Assembly: GCF_014697575.1 (NCBI RefSeq)
Contig: NZ_JACJSC010000002.1
Span: 62,001-126,000, forward strand
DNA: 64,000 nucleotides
Source: Planktothrix sp. FACHB-1365
Lineage (GTDB): Bacteria; Cyanobacteriota; Cyanobacteriia; Cyanobacteriales; Microcoleaceae
Direction of reading: 5' to 3'
The notes beneath the pieces were generated by a model, which made no database searches, was not told the DNA's origin, and worked only from the letters and a program-made list of their open reading frames with translations. Position 1 is the stretch's first letter, and each line of letters starts with the position of its first letter. The position numbers and the translations under genes were made by a program. Below, one piece after another: positions 34,711 through 43,542 of the stretch.

Positions 34711-36300
34711 TTAACTTAACTGTACAACAACTTGATTGTCTAATAGCATTCTATTTGTTAATAAATCTTCGACGGTTATGCGTAAAAATCGTTGGTCATC
34801 CACTTGAAATAAAACTTTAATCCGATCGCTTCCAGGGCTTCCTGGGGGAGTTAATTGAGCAATGGTTCGACCTCCTGGGTTATCATTTAAGGGTTGTACA
34901 ATTTGACCCTGATCTAAACGACGAGTAATTAAGCGATCGCCATCAAAATAAACCTCGGTTCCCCCCGTTTCATCTCCCAATTCCCCTAAAATTAATTCGA
35001 TACTTGGTTGATTTTCTAAAGATGCACCCAAGACTAATTCTACAGGAGTTGTCATCGGGTAAGGTTGACCTGATTTGATAATTGGATGCCAATTGTGGCA
35101 ATTATCTCGACGGTTCCAATAGCGCACCCCATAACTATGATATAAAAAATCTTCGATTTTGGTGCCTTGACTTAGTTGTAAAGCACCGTGAGAAATAGCC
35201 TCAAAGGGTTTTTCACAGCGAATTTTACTGAATTCAAAATATTGTTGAATCCAAGTTTGTACCGCCGGAATTTGAGCACTTCCTCCCACGAGTAAAACCC
35301 CATTAATATCCGCAACTTCGATTCCTTGGCGACGAGCTTGTTGAAATACTTTTCCAATCGAATCATCTAAAGTTTCAAAAAATTGAGCTTTGCTCAGAAT
35401 CGTTTCAAACTGATTTCTCGTTAAGGTTAATTCATAGCTATCTAAGGTTTCATCATCAAAATACACTTCCGTTGCTTGGGTTTGTAAAGACAATTGTATT
35501 TTTAAGCGTTCTGCTAAACGAGTAGTTAACGCAGTTTTGGGTAAACCTTGGGTTTGGGTAAAATAATCTACTAACCAATTATCGATATCCGAACCTCCTA
35601 AATTTTGTCCTGCTTTGGCTAAAACCCTAGCTGTTTTTACCCGTTGTCCTGATGATTCTGCAAAGGATTTTTGACCCCATTTTAAAATAAATCCCAAGGG
35701 TTTTTGATGGCTATTTCCATCTAACCGAACTAAGGAAAGATCTAAGGTTCCTCCGCCTAAATCAATCACTAATAAAAGCTCTTGATCTGCTAATCCATAT
35801 CCTAGCGCTGCTGCTGTCGGTTCATCTAAGAGTTGTACCTGTTCCACCTCCAAAGATTGAGAGACTTTTCCTAACCAATATCGATAGGATTCAAAACTAT
35901 CAACGGGAACGGTAAAGACTAAAGAATCAGTCGCCATCGGAATTTGACGAATTGTATTAACAATTCCCGTTAAAAATAATTCTCCAACTCGTTCAAAACT
36001 AATAATTTGACCATCAATTTCAGGTAAAAATCCTTGAATATTGCTACCAATTCCCCGTTTAAAATTCCTAAAAAAGCGAGAATCATTGCTAATATCATAT
36101 CCCCCATCCCGCACTTGTTGACCGAATAAACAGTCTCCTTGACGGGCATCTTTTAAATAAACTAAACTGGGAATTAGGGGGGGATTTTGACTAGAAATTA
36201 AGGATAAATTCGGTAATTTTAAAGTTTCCGCTTGTTGTGTGGCGGGGTTCCAACGGGAGATCACGGTATTACTGGTTCCAAAATCAATAGCAATGGTCAT
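34711..36300 (-). CDS. Hsp70-family (DnaK-like) protein, short form
   Basis: The 529-residue protein starts with the actin-fold phosphate-1 motif IAIDFGTSNTVIS. It keeps phosphate 2 as LVIDLGGGTLDLSLV and the adenosine motif VLLVGGSAQIPAVQ, so it should bind and hydrolyse ATP. It is about 100 residues shorter than DnaK, and the C-terminal part (about 400-529) is a reduced beta domain ending in VVQLS without a lid. It is thus a divergent Hsp70, not the housekeeping chaperone. Clients are unknown. The dtd gene is 28 bases upstream and the MCE gene 52 bases downstream on the same strand, suggesting a three-gene unit. Confidence 0.87.
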   Translation of the reverse strand: MTIAIDFGTSNTVISRWNPATQQAETLKLPNLSLISSQNPPLIPSLVYLKDARQGDCLFGQQVRDGGYDISNDSRFFRNFKRGIGSNIQGFLPEIDGQIISFERVGELFLTGIVNTIRQIPMATDSLVFTVPVDSFESYRYWLGKVSQSLEVEQVQLLDEPTAAALGYGLADQELLLVIDLGGGTLDLSLVRLDGNSHQKPLGFILKWGQKSFAESSGQRVKTARVLAKAGQNLGGSDIDNWLVDYFTQTQGLPKTALTTRLAERLKIQLSLQTQATEVYFDDETLDSYELTLTRNQFETILSKAQFFETLDDSIGKVFQQARRQGIEVADINGVLLVGGSAQIPAVQTWIQQYFEFSKIRCEKPFEAISHGALQLSQGTKIEDFLYHSYGVRYWNRRDNCHNWHPIIKSGQPYPMTTPVELVLGASLENQPSIELILGELGDETGGTEVYFDGDRLITRRLDQGQIVQPLNDNPGGRTIAQLTPPGSPGSDRIKVLFQVDDQRFLRITVEDLLTNRMLLDNQVVVQLS

Positions 36301-36328
36301 TTTTCTAAATACTTTATTAGTGAAAGAA

Positions 36329-36787
36329 TTAAGGGTTTGCTTCTTTTTCTAAGGTTAACGTAACAGGGCCATCATTTTCAATTAACACTTGCATTAAAGC
36401 TCCAAATTTGCCAGTTTTGACGTTTAACCCACTCAAACGCAATTTTTCTACAAACAGTTCATAAAGTTTTTCAGCTTTTTCTGGAGGCGCGGAACGGTCA
36501 AAAGATGGACGCCGACCTTTTCGACAATCTCCATAAAGGGTAAATTGACTTACAACTAATAATTCACCTCCGATTTCTTGAACAGATTTTTCCCATTTTC
36601 CCGTATTGGTTTCCGGGTCAGGAAATAATCTTAATTCTAAACATTTTCGCGCCATCCAGTTTAGTTCAATTTCGGTATCTGTCTCTGCAATTCCGACTAA
36701 TAGGTTGAGTCCTCTTCCAATTTTACCTATAATTTCCCCATCAACAGTAACTTGAGAATGATTAACTCGCTGAATAATTACCCGCAT
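36329..36787 (-). CDS. dtd: D-aminoacyl-tRNA deacylase
   Basis: This cytosolic proofreading enzyme removes D-amino acids (and Gly from tRNA-Ala) from mischarged tRNAs. The 152-residue length is close to the usual 145-150. The start [17 protein letters not shown], the active-site SQFTLYGD and the cross-subunit NDGPVT are all present; the Gly-cis-Pro pair of the last motif sits in the active site of the partner subunit. It begins an apparent operon with the Hsp70-like and MCE genes. Tandem TTATCAG heptamers begin within 3 bases of its start codon, so its ribosome site is replaced or overlaid by repeat sequence. Confidence 0.95.
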   Translation of the reverse strand: MRVIIQRVNHSQVTVDGEIIGKIGRGLNLLVGIAETDTEIELNWMARKCLELRLFPDPETNTGKWEKSVQEIGGELLVVSQFTLYGDCRKGRRPSFDRSAPPEKAEKLYELFVEKLRLSGLNVKTGKFGALMQVLIENDGPVTLTLEKEANP

Positions 36788-36789
36788 AA

Positions 36790-36839
36790 CAGTTATCAGT
36801 TATCAGTTATCAAGTATCCGCATCATCAGTTATCAGTTT
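36790..36839. repeat. TTATCAG heptamer repeats
   Basis: Three near-perfect tandem copies (36793-36813) and two more at about 36824-36839. They are the inverted counterpart of the block at 37135-37169. Confidence 0.8.
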
Positions 36840-36933
36840 AGAGGAGCGGAGTTAACTTAATCGATGTCAACTTAATTCGTTGATTTTTTTCTACTCCTAG
36901 ATGACCAATGAAAAGGGGGAAATTAGAGTTCAA

Positions 36934-36966
36934 AGTCCCCCTTAAAAAGGGGGATTTAGGGGGATC
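36934..36966. repeat. CCCCC/GGGGG hairpin repeat
   Basis: AGTCCCCCTTAAAAAGGGGG folds back on itself and is followed by ATTTAGGGGGATC. It is the same family as 10604-10660 and the core of 15616-15708, and a common dispersed repeat in cyanobacterial spacers. Confidence 0.8.
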
Positions 36967-37134
36967 TGTTCTCGGCTGTAATCACAGGTTTTCGGCTTAA
37001 GTTGACACTGATGGGTTACTCCGCCCGTAGTCAGTTACAAGTTATCAGTTTAGCAGTTAAGAGTGGAGAGTTAACCGTTTAAAATTTAAAAGTTGTTTAT
37101 TGTTAGCTAAAAATGCAAGACTCAAAACTGCTCA

Positions 37135-37169
37135 CTGGTAACTGATAACTGATAACTGATAACTGATAA
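37135..37169. repeat. CTGATAA heptamer tandem repeat
   Basis: Four perfect CTGATAA units (37142-37169) are preceded by one variant CTGGTAA. The next three bases are part of the CobW-family gene's stop region. Confidence 0.85.
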
Positions 37170-37170
37170 C

Positions 37171-38322
37171 TTATTTCCCAAACCCTTTACCCCGGTTTGT
37201 AGAGGGGAGACATAAACAATTATTGAGTTGAGTTTGGAGGGTTTCATGATCTAATCCTTGACCAATTAAAACTAATTGGGTTTTGGGTTCCCCTTTCCAC
37301 TCATCATCATCAATGGAAAAGCGTTTTCCACTCAGGTGAAAAATATGACGTTTGGGACTTTCATCAAACCATAAAATTCCTTTAGCGCGGAATACACTCC
37401 CAGGAAGTTGGTTATCTAAAAAGTATTGAAATTTTCTTAAAGATAGGGGTTGATCGCTTTGGAAAGAAAGGGAGGTAAACCCATCATTTTCTAAGTGGTT
37501 AGAATGATGATGGTGATGGTGTTTATGGTCGTGATCATGATGGTGATGATGGTGATGTTCATGGTCGTGATCATGATCGCAATGTTCATCACAAACATGA
37601 TCAGCAGGGTCATCGTGATGGTCATGGTCATGGTCATGAGCATCAGATTCAGGATTAAAATATTTATCGGATTCAAATAATCCCACACTCAGAATTAAAG
37701 GAAGAGGAACTTGAGAATTATGAGTGCGTAAAATTCGGGCATCTTTTTTCATATCCCGAATTCTAATTTCTAATAAATCGACATCGGCTTCATCCACCAG
37801 ATCGGTTTTATTCAAAACAATAATATCCCCATAGACAATCTGGCTGTTAGCCGCTTGGCTATTAAATAAATCTAAACTAAAATTAGCACAATCTACCAAT
37901 GTTACAATGGAATCTAAACGGGTCATATCCCGTAATTCGGTGCTTAAAAATGTTAGAGCAACGGGAAGCGGATCAGCAAGTCCAGTGGTTTCTACCACCA
38001 TATAATCCACTTTTTCAGACCGTTCTAAAACCTTATAAACCGCATTCACTAAATCTTCGTTAATGGTACAACAAACGCAACCATTACTTAACTCAACCAT
38101 TGTATTATCTTCATCGGTATTGATAATCAATTCATTATCAATCCCAATTTCACCAAACTCATTCACCAGGACGGCGGTTTTGATTCCCTGCTGATTCGAT
38201 AAAATATGATTCAGCAGGGTGGTTTTCCCACTGCCTAAGAACCCTGTAATAATGGTGACAGGCATCCCTCGCTTTGGATCATCCATTGTTAATTCTGTGT
38301 TAGGTGTTACGGCTGATTGCAT
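37171..38322 (-). CDS. CobW/COG0523-family metallochaperone GTPase with a His-rich loop
   Basis: The 383-residue G3E GTPase has Walker A GFLGSGKT (28-34), the family's metal motif GCVCC (C82, C84, C85), and a C-terminal CobW domain (PGSVFRAKGILWFDESPKRHIFHLSGKR). Between the halves lies a His/Asp-rich stretch at about 224-274, with runs such as HHHHHHH and a CDEHC pair, which should bind many zinc ions. It probably delivers or buffers zinc in the cytosol. I looked for a Zur-type palindrome upstream and saw none that is convincing. The His-rich DNA also generates spurious frames on both strands. Confidence 0.92.
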   Translation of the reverse strand: MQSAVTPNTELTMDDPKRGMPVTIITGFLGSGKTTLLNHILSNQQGIKTAVLVNEFGEIGIDNELIINTDEDNTMVELSNGCVCCTINEDLVNAVYKVLERSEKVDYMVVETTGLADPLPVALTFLSTELRDMTRLDSIVTLVDCANFSLDLFNSQAANSQIVYGDIIVLNKTDLVDEADVDLLEIRIRDMKKDARILRTHNSQVPLPLILSVGLFESDKYFNPESDAHDHDHDHHDDPADHVCDEHCDHDHDHEHHHHHHHDHDHKHHHHHHSNHLENDGFTSLSFQSDQPLSLRKFQYFLDNQLPGSVFRAKGILWFDESPKRHIFHLSGKRFSIDDDEWKGEPKTQLVLIGQGLDHETLQTQLNNCLCLPSTNRGKGFGK

Positions 38323-38496
38323 AGAGGTACTACCAAAAACGTCAAGAATTTAAACTGGTAATTGTTAGTGTATCGTATTCTTCCCAGAATGACTAGATAA
38401 AGTCCGTTTAAACAAAAACAGTCAGAACATCTCAATCTTAAAACTGAGAAGGAATTTCTCGGTTAAAAATCATCTGTTTGGGGATTAATTTTAAAA

Positions 38497-40866
38497 TTAA
38501 AGGTTGTGGAATAAAACCTTTAATAACTGCTCAACAATTATTTTCCAGGTGAAGTTCTGCTCGACAAAATTTGGCCCAATTTTTTGTAAAGTTTGATAAA
38601 AATTTTCTTGTTCAATCACCTTTTCCATTAAGGCAAATAAATGTTCTTGATCCGGTTCTAAAAAGAATCGAATTTCACCGCTTGGTAAGGTAATTTGATC
38701 AAAGGTACTTTTGATTTTATACACTAATGTTTCATTGGTAAAATCATCCGTTGGCCCCCCATCGGTACAGATGACTGGAACGCCACAGGCGATCGCTTCT
38801 AATACTGGAAGATTAAACCCTTCGGCGGAATAGGGAGACACATAAGCATCAGCAGCTTGATATAATTGCGCCATTTCTAGGGAGGATAAATTGTTACCAA
38901 TGTAGCGCATTCGAGTAGAAACTCGTTGTATTTCTTCATCATTTAAGCTGTCTTTTGTGGCTTGTTTGAGATGATCTTTCGAGGGAAAAATGGCATCTCT
39001 ACCTTTTAAAACTAATCGAGCGTCTGGGTATTTTTCAGTAATTCGAGCAAAGGCTTTTAAAATTCGATCAATCCCTTGACGTTCATTCCACATCACTCCA
39101 ATATTTAAGAAAATAAAACTATCATTCCATCCCAATTGTTGGCGAAGTTCCTGTCGTTTTTCTTCGGGTAAAGGATGATAGATTTGGGTATCCACTCCTA
39201 ACGGAATTACCACCACTCGTTCAGGAACCGCACCACTGCGAATAAATCCTTCTCGTGACCAATGGGAAGAGGTAATAATTAAGGTATCCCAATGGCGATG
39301 AGCTTCTCTAAAACAGTCAATTTTCATCCCCTTTAAAATAGAACGGGGGACAATTCCCCATTCTGTACAACCAAAAATAGCGGTTCTTTTACTCGGAGAA
39401 GCTGTTAAATTAAACGGACAATAAACCCGGAGAGTAACATCTGCCTTTTGGTCAGTTTCAGGAACAGGAATTCGATCTAAAATATCCTCAGCTTCCCGAC
39501 TTAATAACTGTTTGCTTGGCTTCCATTCAGAGGTAACATAAGGGATATCTTTATGAAAAACTTTTAAAGCCGGATATTTCACCATTTCTAACAGTTGGTA
39601 ACTGTTAATAAAGGAATAGGAATGGGGAAGATCTCGCCATCCCTCCACAATAATACTGTGAGGAGACGATAAAGAAACGGGAAGATTACGAGGGGGAGTC
39701 GCCCAGGCTATGGGGGTTTCTTGTTGAGCAATTTCCAACAGTTGATCAACGGTATGTTTCCAGGTATAACGTTCTGCTATCCATTGAGGAGCGATTTTTT
39801 TAGCTTGTTCTCGCCCTTCGGAATCATCTATAATTTTTTGCATTAATTCTGCCAGATGTTCCCAACTGGGATGGAGGAAAAACCGACTTTGATTGTGAAT
39901 AATTTGAGTTTTAAAAGAACTTTTAATTTTCCAGGTAAACTGCTCATCAGTAATGTCTTCTGTCGCACCGCCAGAACTGCAAAGAATTGGTAATCCTGAT
40001 GCAGCAGCTTCCAATACCGATAAATTAAAAGCCGTTGCAACATCTGTGGCTAAATAGGCATCGGAAACTTGATACAATTGGGCTAGGGCGGTACAAGATA
40101 AAGGTTGATCTAAATAGGCAATTTTAGGGTAAATTTTAGTGACTTGTTCTTCTGTTAATACAGTTTTAAAGGCACTGTTTAACCAGTGATCAGAATCGTG
40201 AAATAGATTTGATCCTTTTAACACTAATCTCGCCTGTGGATAATCCTCTACAATTTGAGAAAATGCCTTTAAAATCGGTTTAATTCCATCTTGATCTTGT
40301 AAACTACCGATATGAAGAAAAATAAAATAATCATCCCATCCCCATTGTTGCCTTAAAGCGGTTCGTTCTGTTTGATTGAGAGGATAATAGATACTGGGAT
40401 CAACACCCCAAGGAACAACCTTTACCTGTTGAGGATTTAGACCACTTCTGATGAATCCTTCCCGTGACCATTGAGACGGTGTAATAATCGTGATATCAGG
40501 ATTAAAAATCTGATTTTTTAAGTGAAATAAAGGTTTAAGGGGGGCGGATGAATCAATTAAAATTCCCCAAGGTGCAGTGGCATAAACCAAGGTTTTTCGA
40601 CTCAGAGAAGATTTAAAATTAAACGGTTGATGAATTCTGAGAGTAACATCAGCAACCGGGTTAATGGCTGAAGTAATTTGTTGTAAATAAGTTTCTAATT
40701 CAAGATTGAATAATCCGGTACAAGGTTGCCATTGGGGTTTTAAAGGGGGAATCTCTTCATGGGTTAATTGTAAGGGCGATCGCTTTAGCATTTCCAAGAG
40801 TTGGAATTGATTGGTAATGCTATAAGAATGGGGCATAAAACGCCAGCCTTCAACATGAATTCGCAT
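38497..40866 (-). CDS. Double-domain family-4-type glycosyltransferase
   Basis: The 789-residue protein is two homologous glycosyltransferase halves in tandem, about 1-375 and 400-789. Both start with (I/V)EGWR..PHSYS..N..QLLEM, both contain SREGFIRSG and VVPWGVD/VIPLGVD, and both end with the GT-B family block, L(S)VLEAAASGLPI / NLPVLEAIACGVPVICTDGGPTDD. The second half keeps the acidic EGFNLPVLEA; the first has TAFNLSVLEA, lacking the first Glu, so it may be inactive. The substrate is unknown; polysaccharide or glycolipid synthesis is likely. ATG 40866 has AGAAGG upstream and is preferred to the TTG at 40890. Confidence 0.88.
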   Translation of the reverse strand: MRIHVEGWRFMPHSYSITNQFQLLEMLKRSPLQLTHEEIPPLKPQWQPCTGLFNLELETYLQQITSAINPVADVTLRIHQPFNFKSSLSRKTLVYATAPWGILIDSSAPLKPLFHLKNQIFNPDITIITPSQWSREGFIRSGLNPQQVKVVPWGVDPSIYYPLNQTERTALRQQWGWDDYFIFLHIGSLQDQDGIKPILKAFSQIVEDYPQARLVLKGSNLFHDSDHWLNSAFKTVLTEEQVTKIYPKIAYLDQPLSCTALAQLYQVSDAYLATDVATAFNLSVLEAAASGLPILCSSGGATEDITDEQFTWKIKSSFKTQIIHNQSRFFLHPSWEHLAELMQKIIDDSEGREQAKKIAPQWIAERYTWKHTVDQLLEIAQQETPIAWATPPRNLPVSLSSPHSIIVEGWRDLPHSYSFINSYQLLEMVKYPALKVFHKDIPYVTSEWKPSKQLLSREAEDILDRIPVPETDQKADVTLRVYCPFNLTASPSKRTAIFGCTEWGIVPRSILKGMKIDCFREAHRHWDTLIITSSHWSREGFIRSGAVPERVVVIPLGVDTQIYHPLPEEKRQELRQQLGWNDSFIFLNIGVMWNERQGIDRILKAFARITEKYPDARLVLKGRDAIFPSKDHLKQATKDSLNDEEIQRVSTRMRYIGNNLSSLEMAQLYQAADAYVSPYSAEGFNLPVLEAIACGVPVICTDGGPTDDFTNETLVYKIKSTFDQITLPSGEIRFFLEPDQEHLFALMEKVIEQENFYQTLQKIGPNFVEQNFTWKIIVEQLLKVLFHNL

Positions 40867-41087
40867 AAAGAACCTTCTACCCAGATACAAACCGTTAAGA
40901 TATTTTAAACGATATTATTGATTCATTCTAAAATAAATCAGAACAGCAAAAATAGTTAATAACAAATTAATCCAGAATTCCTCTTGACCAATGTTGCCAG
41001 AATGATTACACTAAAAAAGCAGGTGGATAGAATAAAATGGGGTTTTTGATAGGCCTCCACCCCTTAGACTAATCTTATAGCCAACCC

Positions 41088-42194
41088 ATGAAATCTGAAC
41101 GACGTATTTCATTTTCCCTTTCTAGTCTGCTTCTGATTGTAGCATCGGTTTTCCTGCTTGTGCTGCTTTGGCAACTACGAGGTTTAATTGTTCTATTAAT
41201 GATTTCTGTTGTTTTGGCTGCTTCCATTGTCCCCCTTGTCAATTGGGCAGAAAAAAAACAGGTTCCTCGATGGTTAGCGGTTGTTATCGTTTATTTAACC
41301 TTAATCGCAGGATTAATGGGATTTGGCTTAGTTATTGGGCCTGCTGTTGTCGATCAAATTACCTTATTAGTCCGTCAATCTCCGGTTTTTGCAGAACAAA
41401 TTATTAGAATTGCAACGGATTTAGCGGGTCGATTAGGATCAGAAACTTCCACCTTTATTGAACAACTCATTGATCCTCAATCGTTAACCAGTTGGGTGAT
41501 TCGTTCCAGCCAACAATTAATTTTACGTTCCTATGGAATTACGAGGGGCATTTTAGGGGGGGTTGCTAGTTTAATTTTAGCTTTATTTATTTCTGGCTAT
41601 ATGGTAGCGGATAGTAAAACCTTAATTCATAGTTTTATTCAATTTTTTCCCTATCCTTGGAATGAACGATTAGCCGCCCAAGTTGATCCCATTAGTCAAC
41701 GGATGGGGGGTTATATTCGAGGGCGAATTCTGGTTTCTGGAATTTTAGGAGTAGCCACAACAACGGCGTTAGGATTTTTAGGATTAAAAGACTTTGCCAT
41801 TGGTTTAGGAGCTATTGCTGGAGTTACCAATTTAATCCCCTTTTTAGGCCCAATTTTAGGGGCAATTCCTGCCTTAATTGTTGCCTTAGCCAAAGGCGGA
41901 TTTTTAGTGGTTTGGGTCTTATTATTATATGGAATTATTCAAAATGTTGAAACCTATGTTCTCGATCCCTTATTAGTAGGTTCATCGGTGGGAATTCACC
42001 CCTTATATCAGCTTTTATCTGTACTCGGTGGTGTACAAGTTCTCGGAATTATGGGGGCGTTAATTGTTCCCCCTTGGTTTGCCGGAGTCGCGGCATTAGT
42101 TGAAAATCTCTATCTTCAACCTAAATTAAAAGCCGAACAACAACAGGAAGGTTTAACTCCCTCCGAAGTTGCTTCCTCTGCTCAATTTCCCTAA
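41088..42194 (+). CDS. AI-2E family transporter (PerM-type membrane protein)
   Basis: The 368-residue inner-membrane protein has about eight hydrophobic segments and the family layout. Two N-terminal helices include WQLRGLIVLLMISVVLAASIVPLVNW, followed by an amphipathic region and the block GVTNLIPFLGPILGAIPA. This last motif is diagnostic for the AI-2E exporter family (PF01594). Members export small molecules or ions; the cargo here cannot be read. The next gene's frame opens inside its 3' end, but its real start is 31 bases after the stop. No quorum-sensing genes are nearby. Confidence 0.9.
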   Translation: MKSERRISFSLSSLLLIVASVFLLVLLWQLRGLIVLLMISVVLAASIVPLVNWAEKKQVPRWLAVVIVYLTLIAGLMGFGLVIGPAVVDQITLLVRQSPVFAEQIIRIATDLAGRLGSETSTFIEQLIDPQSLTSWVIRSSQQLILRSYGITRGILGGVASLILALFISGYMVADSKTLIHSFIQFFPYPWNERLAAQVDPISQRMGGYIRGRILVSGILGVATTTALGFLGLKDFAIGLGAIAGVTNLIPFLGPILGAIPALIVALAKGGFLVVWVLLLYGIIQNVETYVLDPLLVGSSVGIHPLYQLLSVLGGVQVLGIMGALIVPPWFAGVAALVENLYLQPKLKAEQQQEGLTPSEVASSAQFP

Positions 42195-42225
42195 TTTTTT
42201 CCTTTTCCTTTGCCCCCAGTTCATA

Positions 42226-43476
42226 ATGAAATTAGAAACTTTTTTTTGGAAGAAACCCACGGGCTGGTCAGTCAAAACATTGCCCTCCCTGGACTCAAAT
42301 CAAACTTTAGTGATTGTCTTTGCTGCGGTTCAGTTTCAAGCGGATCTCGAACCTTTACAAGACCTAAAAGAAGCTTATCCCCAATCTCATTTTATTGGGT
42401 GTTCAACCGCCGGAGAAATTTGGGGTTCAACCCTGATGAAGGATAGTTTAATCGTCAGTGTGTTGCAGTTTCACAATACCTCATTAAAAACAGCATTTTG
42501 TCACCTTTTGGAAGAAACAAATTCATCAAATCCCCTTCAAAGACAAGACTATTCTTATCAAGCAGGTCGTTCTATTGCTCAACAATTGGCTGATCCTCAG
42601 TTAAAAGCCGTCTTTATTTTAGGAGATGGATTACAACTTAATGGCAGTGAATTTTTGCGAGGTTTGAATTCAATTTTATATCAAAGTTCTGTTTTTAATT
42701 CTTCAGAACCCATCTTAATTGTTGGAGGATTAGCCGCCGATAATCATCAATTTAAACACACTTGGATTTTACAGAATCGTTTACCCACAAATGGCGCTGT
42801 TTCCGCCGTTGGATTTTATGGAAATGATATTGCAATTAGCTATGGTTCCCAAGGCGGCTGGACAATCTTTGGCCCCGAACGAGAAGTCACTCGTTCCCAC
42901 CACAATATTTTGTATGAATTAGATCACAAACCTGTTTTACAACTCTATCAAGAATATTTAGGCAAATACGCCCGAAATTTGCCCAGCAGTGGCTTATTTT
43001 TTCCTTTAGCATTGGGAACTCCCTTAGCTCGCAAACGCACGGTGAGAACCCTGATCGGCATCAATGAAGAGACAAAATCCCTAACTTTTACAGGCGATAT
43101 TCCGGTCGGTTCCGTGGCTCAACTTATGCGAGGAAATTATGAGCGTTTAGTGGATGGAGCCTTAGCAGCAGCGCTCATTACTCGCAATAGTAATCAACGC
43201 AAAATTGGAGAATGGGAACAGTACAAATTGAACCAGAATCAGGCAATAATGTTAGAACCCACTTTAGCGATCGCCATTAGTGGTTCTGGTCGTCGATTAG
43301 TTCTCGGAGAGCGTACTGAAGAAGAATTAGAAGCTACACTAGATGAATTACCCCAAGGAACCCAACAAATGGGTTTTTACTCCTACGGGGAACTAGCTCC
43401 TACGGGTGTCGCCTCTCTCTGCGAACTGCACAATCAAACCATGACCTTAATTACCATTCGAGAAAATAGTAGCTAA
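42226..43476 (+). CDS. FIST-domain sensory protein
   Basis: The 416-residue protein matches the FIST_N plus FIST_C layout. LVIVFAAVQFQADLEPLQDL and HFIGCSTAGEIWG are the FIST_N signature, and the C-terminal half contains the GMQQMGFYSYGEL-like stretch (TQQMGFYSYGELAPTGV). FIST domains bind small ligands, perhaps amino acids, and feed signalling proteins. It has no membrane segment. The frame extends back to 42169 inside the transporter gene, but MKLETFFWKK at ATG 42226 is the natural start. The hybrid kinase begins 66 bases downstream, so this protein probably supplies its input. Confidence 0.88.
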   Translation: MKLETFFWKKPTGWSVKTLPSLDSNQTLVIVFAAVQFQADLEPLQDLKEAYPQSHFIGCSTAGEIWGSTLMKDSLIVSVLQFHNTSLKTAFCHLLEETNSSNPLQRQDYSYQAGRSIAQQLADPQLKAVFILGDGLQLNGSEFLRGLNSILYQSSVFNSSEPILIVGGLAADNHQFKHTWILQNRLPTNGAVSAVGFYGNDIAISYGSQGGWTIFGPEREVTRSHHNILYELDHKPVLQLYQEYLGKYARNLPSSGLFFPLALGTPLARKRTVRTLIGINEETKSLTFTGDIPVGSVAQLMRGNYERLVDGALAAALITRNSNQRKIGEWEQYKLNQNQAIMLEPTLAIAISGSGRRLVLGERTEEELEATLDELPQGTQQMGFYSYGELAPTGVASLCELHNQTMTLITIRENSS

Positions 43477-43542
43477 TCTTAGCTTGATCCCTATTGTCTC
43501 TGATGAATGGTTGCATCCTGACTTCTTCACTCTTAAGATTCT

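Larger units (their letters stand above)
36788..37170. other. Spacer filled with repeats
   Basis: No gene is visible. The stretch has TTATCAG heptamers at its left end, a CCCCC/GGGGG hairpin in its middle (36934-36966), and CTGATAA heptamers, the same unit inverted, at its right end. The right block touches the stop codon of the CobW gene. Confidence 0.55.

Noticed and set aside
36790-37169. CRISPR-like tandem repeats
   Set aside because: The unit is only 7 bases with no spacers, and it occurs as inverted blocks, so it is a simple tandem repeat.
37491-37688. Met-rich ORFs on both strands inside the CobW gene
   Set aside because: They are frame-shifted readings of the CAT/GAT-rich His-Asp loop and have no independent support.
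38330-38400. Zur operator before the CobW-family gene
   Set aside because: No palindrome resembling the TGATAATNATTATCA consensus is visible; only AT-rich sequence is present.
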